Part shown: one piece after another, positions 59,078 to 64,000 of the stretch | Numbering within the stretch: the first letter of the stretch is position 1 | Layout of the letters: each line of letters opens with the position of its first letter | Source: Stenotrophomonas sp. UBA2629 | Lineage (GTDB): Bacteria; Pseudomonadota; Gammaproteobacteria; Xanthomonadales; Xanthomonadaceae | DNA length: 64,000 nt | Reading direction: 5' to 3' | Assembly: GCA_002359895.1 (NCBI GenBank) | Contig: DEOB01000011.1 | Coordinates: 311,203-375,202 of the forward strand | Notes under the pieces: generated by a model | What the model saw: the letters and a program-made list of their open reading frames with translations, nothing else | What the model was told of the DNA's origin: nothing | The model's database searches: none | Translations under genes and position numbers: made by a program

Positions 59078-59262
59078 GGGAACTCCGGGGGCACCGCCGC
59101 GAACGGGCGGGCGAAAAGACGCATATTGTGCGCCCAGAAACCCCTTGCTGTCGCGTGGGGGCCGAGTATCCGTTCAGCTGGCGACCACAGGCCAGCCGTT
59201 GGAGCGCCCCTCAGGCGACCCATTGGCGCACAATAGCGCCCGATTTCCCCCCTGTGAAGACC

Positions 59263-59487
59263 ATGCAGCAGATTGATTTTGAACTTGACCGTGAATACGT
59301 GGAGCTGAAGCAGCTGCTGAAACTGGCCGACCTGGTCACCAGCGGCGGCGAAGCCAAGATGATCATCAGCGAAGGCCAGGTGACCGTCGATGGCGAAGTC
59401 GAACTGCGCAAAGCCTGCAAAATCCGCGCCGGCCAGCAGGTGGTGCTGGGCGACGTGCAGATCCGCGTGCTGGCTGCTGCGGAATAA
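59263..59487 (+). CDS. YbcJ-like S4-domain RNA-binding protein
   Basis: A 74-residue protein made up almost entirely of one S4 domain (YVELKQLLKLADLVTSGGEA, EGQVTVDGEVELRKACKIRA, GDVQIRVL). Small S4 proteins of the YbcJ/YaaA type bind structured RNA. The ATG at 59263 is used; an in-frame GTG three codons upstream is possible. It is divergent from deaD. Confidence 0.87.
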   Translation: MQQIDFELDREYVELKQLLKLADLVTSGGEAKMIISEGQVTVDGEVELRKACKIRAGQQVVLGDVQIRVLAAAE

Positions 59488-59576
59488 GCCAGCCCATTGC
59501 CGGAAGCGTTGAGCGCCGGCTGCAGGAGCACTGAAGGCTCCGCAGCACTGCGCTCACCCCGTTTGCCAGCGCCCGC

Positions 59577-60755
59577 TCAGGCGCTGCGCTGGGTCAGGTG
59601 CCCGGCAATCAATTTCCTGAACGGAACAACGCCGTGCGCCGCCCGCAATGCCGCTCCACGCAGCAGCCGGGCCGGTAGGCGGCTGTCGTTGTACAGCGCG
59701 GCAATGGCATTGGTGGCCTCGTACAGCGGTCGCGTCGCCAGCCGATGCCCACGCTCGTAGCGCGCCAACAACGCTGCCGCGCCGATATCGCCGCCCTGCC
59801 CTGCTGCCTCGTTGATCAACTGCGCCAGCCGCTGCTGGCTCTGCAGACCAAAATTGAAACCGTGCGCGGTGACCGGGTGCATGCCTACTGCTGCATCACC
59901 CACCAATGCATAGCGGTGGCCGACAAACCGGTGCGCGTACACACCCACCAGCGGATAGACATGCCGCGTGCCTACCGGCTGCATGTCGCCCAAGCGGCGG
60001 TCAAAGAATCCGGTGACGGTGCGCCCGAACTGCGCCTCCTCCATCGCCGCCAGTTCCTGGATCTGTTGCGGCGGTAGGGTGATCACCGCCGAGGCCTGAT
60101 TGCCCGGCAGCGGCAGCATGGCCAAGGTGCGGCCGTAGCCGAACCATTCCCATGCTTCGTTGCGATGCGAGCGCTCGCACTGCAGGCGGCACACCATCAT
60201 CGACTTGCCGAAATCCCGCATCTGCGCGCCTATGCCCATCATCCGCCGGGTGGCCGAGAAGCGGCTGTCGGCAGCCACGACAAGGCGTGCACTGAGGCAG
60301 CGGCCATCGGACAAGGTGACGGTGTTGTCCCCGTTGTCAGTTTCGATGGCGGTGACCGAGGTGCCATCCAGCACCTCCAGGTTTGCCTGCCCCTGCACGG
60401 ACTCCCATGCGGCGCGACGGATGAGGTGATTGGGCACCAACCAGCCAAGCTGATCCACGTTCTCGCGCTCGGCTGCAAAGCCCAAGGCAAATGGCGAGGT
60501 GCCATTCATTACGCGGGCGCTGCGCAGGGGCGAGATTTCCGCCGGATCAATGCGCTGCCACAGCCCCATTGCCTGCATGAGGTGATGCGATGCATGGGTG
60601 AGTGCGATCTCGCGCCCGTCGAAAGCCGGCTCGGCCAACACGGCAGCGGGCTGCGGTTCAACCACCGCCACCGACAAACCATTGCCCGCCAAGCTGCGGA
60701 TCAAGCTCAACCCGGCCGGGCCGGCGCCCACCACCAGTACATCCACCTTGCGCAT
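59577..60755 (-). CDS. UbiH/UbiM-family FAD-dependent monooxygenase
   Basis: A 392-residue flavoprotein hydroxylase. FAD motifs: VDVLVVGAGPAGLSLIRSL at the N terminus, a central SDGRCLSARLVVAADSRFSA (DG-motif region), and RYALVGDAAVGMHPVTAHGF with NFGLQSQ. The GDAAVGMHPVTAHGFNFGL sequence resembles the ubiquinone hydroxylase UbiM more than UbiH or UbiI, in my reading. It may therefore hydroxylate a ubiquinone precursor. Start ATG 60755 with GGAG upstream. Confidence 0.85.
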   Translation of the reverse strand: MRKVDVLVVGAGPAGLSLIRSLAGNGLSVAVVEPQPAAVLAEPAFDGREIALTHASHHLMQAMGLWQRIDPAEISPLRSARVMNGTSPFALGFAAERENVDQLGWLVPNHLIRRAAWESVQGQANLEVLDGTSVTAIETDNGDNTVTLSDGRCLSARLVVAADSRFSATRRMMGIGAQMRDFGKSMMVCRLQCERSHRNEAWEWFGYGRTLAMLPLPGNQASAVITLPPQQIQELAAMEEAQFGRTVTGFFDRRLGDMQPVGTRHVYPLVGVYAHRFVGHRYALVGDAAVGMHPVTAHGFNFGLQSQQRLAQLINEAAGQGGDIGAAALLARYERGHRLATRPLYEATNAIAALYNDSRLPARLLRGAALRAAHGVVPFRKLIAGHLTQRSA

Positions 60756-60879
60756 TTCACACTCCGCCACGGTACTGGGGAGCAAGCCTAAACAGCCGGA
60801 TGTAAAGAAACATTGATCTGGATCAGGTGCAGGGCAAACGGCTGGCAGGAGCGTGACGCCAGAGTGGCTGAAACGACAA

Positions 60880-60899
60880 CGGGCGCCTTTCGGCGCCCG
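60880..60899 (-). terminator. Hairpin after the DUF4019 gene
   Basis: CGGGCGCC and GGCGCCCG form a stem with a TTTC loop (GAAA on the minus strand), 26 bp after the DUF4019 stop, with a weak T-containing tail (GTTGTCGTTT). Confidence 0.6.
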
Positions 60900-60924
60900 C
60901 GGCTTACGTTCTGCGTACCGCCCT

Positions 60925-61467
60925 TCAGTTGGTGGCCGCGCGCAGGCTATACCCCGATGCCCGCCAGACCTTGTCTTCGTCCAAACGGAAGGACACCAGC
61001 TCGCGTACCGGCTGGGCGTTGTTGGCAAACCGGGTGGGGAAACTGATATTGGTGTAGATGCCTTCAGGCACCGCTGCGCCGGCCTGGTACTGCACGCGGG
61101 TAATGGAGGGCTTGCCGCGCGAAACCAAGGCGCCAAGTCTGCCGCGATCGGCACTGATGCTGCTGACAAACTGCTCGCGCGTCACCGCCTTGCGGGCCAC
61201 TGCCGAGGCACCCTCCCAGACCTGCGCGGCTTGGTTTTCATCCACCAGTTGCGTCACCCGCCGGGCGGCGAGTGTCATTTCTTCATCCTGCTTGTCCAAC
61301 TGTGCCTGCTGCGCCGCGCTCACGGCGGGGGCTGCACGCGCCGCGCCCGAAGTTGCCGCCGGTGCCGCTGCAGCCGGAGCCGCTGCGGGAGCCGGGGTCT
61401 GTGCCGTCACCGCTGCGGCCGGCACGCTCAGGGACAACACCATCATCAAGACACGACTGCAACGCAT
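60925..61467 (-). CDS. Exported DUF4019 protein
   Basis: A 180-residue secreted or periplasmic protein. Signal peptide about 1-22 (MRCSRVLMMVLSLSVPAAAV), then an Ala/Pro-rich linker of about 30 residues. A DUF4019-like domain follows (QLVDENQAAQVWEGASAVAR, FVSSISADRGRLGALVSR, VSFRLDEDKVWRASGYSLR). DUF4019 resembles the NTF2-like fold of small periplasmic domains; its role is unknown. Confidence 0.82.
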   Translation of the reverse strand: MRCSRVLMMVLSLSVPAAAVTAQTPAPAAAPAAAAPAATSGAARAAPAVSAAQQAQLDKQDEEMTLAARRVTQLVDENQAAQVWEGASAVARKAVTREQFVSSISADRGRLGALVSRGKPSITRVQYQAGAAVPEGIYTNISFPTRFANNAQPVRELVSFRLDEDKVWRASGYSLRAATN

Positions 61468-61547
61468 AGCCCTCTCCCAAGACGCATTTCAGTTGAATGG
61501 AACCGTCATCCAACCACGAAACACGGTTGGCCGCACATCACCGGCTT

Positions 61548-62681
61548 TCAGTGACGCGACGAAGGTACGGCCGTCACTGTGCTGGCCGGCGCAATGACGG
61601 CGGCATCCACCGCCGGGACGGCCACCGGCTCGGGCACCAGCAGCGCGGTGTCGATTTCCGACAGCGGGCTTTCATCCGGGCAGACCTCGTCCGGGAAGCC
61701 GAAGCGCTCCTTCAGGGTCTGGCCACAGCCGGTGACAGTTTCCAGATCGACGCCTTCCACCTTGCACTCCCGGTCGAAGGCGATCAGGAAGGCATCCTTG
61801 CGGCGCACGAAATCGTCGCCGCATTTACGCATCTGCTTGATCCGCTCCAGGTCGTCCTGCACGGCATTGGTGCCGTCCAGGCCGAACTGTTTGAGCTCAT
61901 CGCCGGTCAACAGGCGCAGGCTGCGGTTGGGTACGGTCATCATCAGATCGGCCACACCCACTGCCACGCCGTTGCGCTGCAGGTAGTCCTTCACGTTGTC
62001 GTAGACCTCGTGCAGCTCTTTGTTCAACTCCGCGCGAGAGGTTGCGGTGGAGCTGATGCGCATCATCCGGTGAATGCCCACTTTGCCGGAGATCAGGCGG
62101 TTGTCGCCGGCAGCCAGCACGAACACGCAGGCGCTGTGGCAGATGGAGCCTTCGCGCACCCAGATGGTCCAGCCGGACTCACCAATGCTGTCACCGGCCA
62201 CGATCGCCGCTTCGACCTGGCCGCCGCTGGAATCCAGATCAAGAATGCGGCGGCGGATCTTCATTGCATCGGCCACCACTGCCAGCCGCGACACCAAGGC
62301 CGTGAAGGACGGGTTGATCTTGCCGGCATAACGCACGCGCACCAGGCCGCGCTCCTCGCACGGGGCCAATGCGGCATCCACGGAGGCGCGGTCCAATGCT
62401 TCCAGCTCGATACCGTCACCGGCCTCGCCTGCGTAATCGGTGTCACAGCTGATCCATGCCTTGCCGTTTTCCAGCATCACCTCCGGCCATTCCCGGCCCT
62501 TGGCCGGCAGTACCGGCGTAGCCGGCGCTGGCGCATCGGCGGCGTTGATCGAGACCATGTGGTCACCATCGGCGGCCGAAGCCACCGCGGGATCGGCCGC
62601 CGGCTTGGCCACAGGCGCCTGACGATTGCAGGCCAACAGCCCGAGACACAACAACGGTGACCACCAGAATCTGGGCAACAT
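61548..62681 (-). CDS. Lipoprotein with a ClpP-fold-like (COG3904-type) domain
   Basis: A 377-residue envelope lipoprotein. The signal peptide ends in lipobox LLAC (Cys18). After an Ala/Pro linker, the region 120-215 contains ILDLDSSGGQVEAAIVAGDS, EGSICHSACVFVLAAGDNRL and SGKVGIHRMM. This arrangement (GG loop, Ser183 in CHSAC, His204) resembles the ClpP/SppA/crotonase fold with a possible Ser-His pair. Many cysteines follow in the C-terminal part (CGDDF, CKVEG, VTGCGQ, VCPDE). Protease activity is not shown. The start at 62681 fits the lipoprotein signal. Confidence 0.75.
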   Translation of the reverse strand: MLPRFWWSPLLCLGLLACNRQAPVAKPAADPAVASAADGDHMVSINAADAPAPATPVLPAKGREWPEVMLENGKAWISCDTDYAGEAGDGIELEALDRASVDAALAPCEERGLVRVRYAGKINPSFTALVSRLAVVADAMKIRRRILDLDSSGGQVEAAIVAGDSIGESGWTIWVREGSICHSACVFVLAAGDNRLISGKVGIHRMMRISSTATSRAELNKELHEVYDNVKDYLQRNGVAVGVADLMMTVPNRSLRLLTGDELKQFGLDGTNAVQDDLERIKQMRKCGDDFVRRKDAFLIAFDRECKVEGVDLETVTGCGQTLKERFGFPDEVCPDESPLSEIDTALLVPEPVAVPAVDAAVIAPASTVTAVPSSRH

Positions 62682-62845
62682 GGGCAGCAATGCGTTCCGT
62701 ACAACGGCGCAGCGCGCGCCGGAAGGCACACAGTCTAGTGCCGATGGCAGGGCGCACTGCAATCCCTGCTAAACAACAGACCGTCACGCGCATTGATGTC
62801 CGGAATTGACCAGTACCGCGCCGGCAACCGGCCTAGACTGTGCCC

Positions 62846-64000
62846 ATGCACACCGCCTCCATGCCCACCCACGACCAATGCGAACAGGCCCGACTGGCCC
62901 GCGACGCGCGTTTCGATGGGCTGTTTTTCACCGCGGTGCGCTCCACCGGCATCTATTGCCGGCCGGTGTGCCCGGCACCGCCGCCGCGCCCGAAGAATGT
63001 CAGCTACTACCCCAGCGCCGCCGCGGCATCTGCCGCCGGCTACCGGCCATGCCTGCGCTGCCGCCCGGAGCTGTCACCGGACGACGCCAGCCTGCTGCAG
63101 GACCACACCCTGCACCGCGCATTGGCGCTGCTCAACGAGGGCATTCTTCAGGACCAATCAGCCACGGCGCTGGCAACGGCGATGGGCCTGAGCGCGCGCC
63201 AGCTGCAGCGGCTGTTCGTGGCCCGGCTCGGCGCCACGCCCGCACAACTGCACTCCACCCGGCGCCTGTTGCTGGCCAAACAGCTGCTGACCGAAACCGC
63301 GCTACCGGTCACCCATATCGCCCTGGCGGCTGGCTTCAACAGCCTGCGCCGCTTCAACAGTGCGTTCCTGGCCGGCTGCGGCATGCCGCCCAGCGCGCTG
63401 CGTCGGCAACGTGGCGCGGTCAACGGTGGCGAGCCGGTGCTGCGGTTGGCGTACCGGCCACCCTTGGATTTCGCGGCGATGCTGGCGTTCCTGCGCAAGC
63501 GTTCGTTGCCGGGTATTGAATGCATCAATGACGACAGCTACCAACGGGTGATTGTCGCCAACGGCAGCGCCAGTCTGATCCGCGTCACCGCCGACCCCAA
63601 ACGCCCGGAGCTGCGTCTGCAGCTGGGCACCACTGACCCGCGTGCCATTCCCGCCATCGTTGCGCGGGTACGGCGCGTGTTCGACCTGGATGCGGACCTG
63701 GCCACCGTGCATGCCAGCCTCCAGCACGAGCCGCTGCTGGCACGCGGCATCGCCCAGCGCCCGGGCCTGCGCATCCCCGGCGGTTGGGACGGTTTTGAGG
63801 TCGCCGCGCGCGCCGTGCTGGGCCAGCAGGTCAGCGTGGCAGCGGCCACCACGTTGGCGCGGCGCCTGGTGGAGCGCTTCGGTGAGCACCTGCCCGGCAT
63901 GCCGGAGGGTTTGGACCGTCAGTTCCCCGCCCCGGCGACGCTGGTGGAAGCCCCGCTGGAGTCCATCGGCCTGCCACGTACCCGCGCCGCCACGTTGCGC
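62846..64000 (+). CDS. Ada-AlkA fusion (Ada Zn domain, AraC HTH, DNA-3-methyladenine glycosylase II), truncated by window end
   Basis: An open frame of 385 codons without stop at the right edge. The N-terminal Ada domain has the four zinc cysteines 38, 42, 69 and 72 (STGIYCRPVCPAPPPRPKNV and YRPCLRCRPE); Cys38 is the expected methyl acceptor. An AraC-type HTH follows at about 85-180 (ATALATAMGLSARQLQRLFV, VTHIALAAGFNSLRRFNSAF). An AlkA N-terminal domain and the start of the HhH glycosylase domain (FEVAARAVLGQQVSVAAATT) come next. It would sense methyl phosphotriesters and excise alkylated bases. The catalytic Asp lies beyond the window. ATG at 62861 is an alternative start. Confidence 0.93.
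   Translation, partial: MHTASMPTHDQCEQARLARDARFDGLFFTAVRSTGIYCRPVCPAPPPRPKNVSYYPSAAAASAAGYRPCLRCRPELSPDDASLLQDHTLHRALALLNEGILQDQSATALATAMGLSARQLQRLFVARLGATPAQLHSTRRLLLAKQLLTETALPVTHIALAAGFNSLRRFNSAFLAGCGMPPSALRRQRGAVNGGEPVLRLAYRPPLDFAAMLAFLRKRSLPGIECINDDSYQRVIVANGSASLIRVTADPKRPELRLQLGTTDPRAIPAIVARVRRVFDLDADLATVHASLQHEPLLARGIAQRPGLRIPGGWDGFEVAARAVLGQQVSVAAATTLARRLVERFGEHLPGMPEGLDRQFPAPATLVEAPLESIGLPRTRAATLR

Noticed and set aside
1..64000. tRNA, rRNA, CRISPR, prophage or insertion-sequence genes
   Set aside because: No cloverleaf with a conserved T-arm, rRNA signature, regular direct-repeat/spacer array, integrase, phage structural gene or transposase was recognised by reading both strands; a dedicated scan could still find a small RNA.

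Overview
The window is GC-rich gammaproteobacterial chromosome and almost certainly comes from Stenotrophomonas (Xanthomonadaceae). Three things point there. Intergenic repeats have the GTAG-led, TGCCGAGC/GCTCGGCA-stem form of the Stenotrophomonas SMAG REP family (35013-35079, with decayed copies at 34968 and 29467). The gene neighbourhoods (hflK-hflC-DUF2065-purA, rpsP-rimM-trmD-rplS, gltX-zur) fit the group. Large TonB-dependent receptors are present. There are no rRNA or tRNA genes, no CRISPR array, no prophage and no recognisable insertion sequence.

Layout. 0.2-6.3 kb: a WYL-type regulator and glutathione transferase, catalase, a DUF937 protein, Hsp15 and a MATE exporter. 6.4-22 kb: the accessory highlight, a divergent two-arm locus that looks like a full scavenging system for alpha-linked N-acetylgalactosamine (GalNAc). 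The left arm (minus) encodes a GH31-family glycosidase with carbohydrate-binding modules, an outer-membrane TonB receptor and a GH109-type NAD-dependent glycosidase with a Tat signal. The right arm (plus) encodes AgaS, a ROK sugar kinase, AgaZ, the DeoR-type repressor AgaR, the deacetylase AgaA and a sugar porter with a large periplasmic insertion. The 317-bp divergent promoter region holds seven copies of CGAAAG/CTTTCG, which look like AgaR operators. The class II tagatose-bisphosphate aldolase catalytic subunit is not in the window. A long imperfect inverted repeat (21972-22287) closes the locus.

22.4-31.7 kb is mostly housekeeping: rplS-trmD-rimM-rpsP (with its own near-consensus promoter and a GAAA-capped hairpin before rimM), a PabC-like lyase, a nitronate monooxygenase-like protein, a lipoprotein, ffh, a YpjD/CcsA-like membrane protein, radA and a PAS-AraC regulator. 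31.9-39.2 kb holds a small unknown protein, a frameshifted membrane protein gene, purA-DUF2065-hflC-hflK, an AcuI/YhdH reductase, a CheY-like regulator and the ribosomal protein bTHX.

39.2-50 kb: a zinc theme (MerC-like membrane protein and a His-rich ZnuD-like receptor sharing a Zur-like box, with zur itself at 49.4 kb) brackets two drug-efflux units (marR-MFS and tetR-emrB-emrA), each with a palindromic operator before its regulator, plus a YtcJ-like amidohydrolase. 50-64 kb: gltX, a DUF72 protein, an EamA transporter, two GGDEF proteins, an RluF-like pseudouridine synthase, a DeaD helicase, a YbcJ-like S4 protein, a UbiH/UbiM-like monooxygenase, a DUF4019 protein, a ClpP-fold-like lipoprotein, and an Ada-AlkA fusion that runs off the right edge.

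All functional calls come from reading motifs and gene order; no database search was run.
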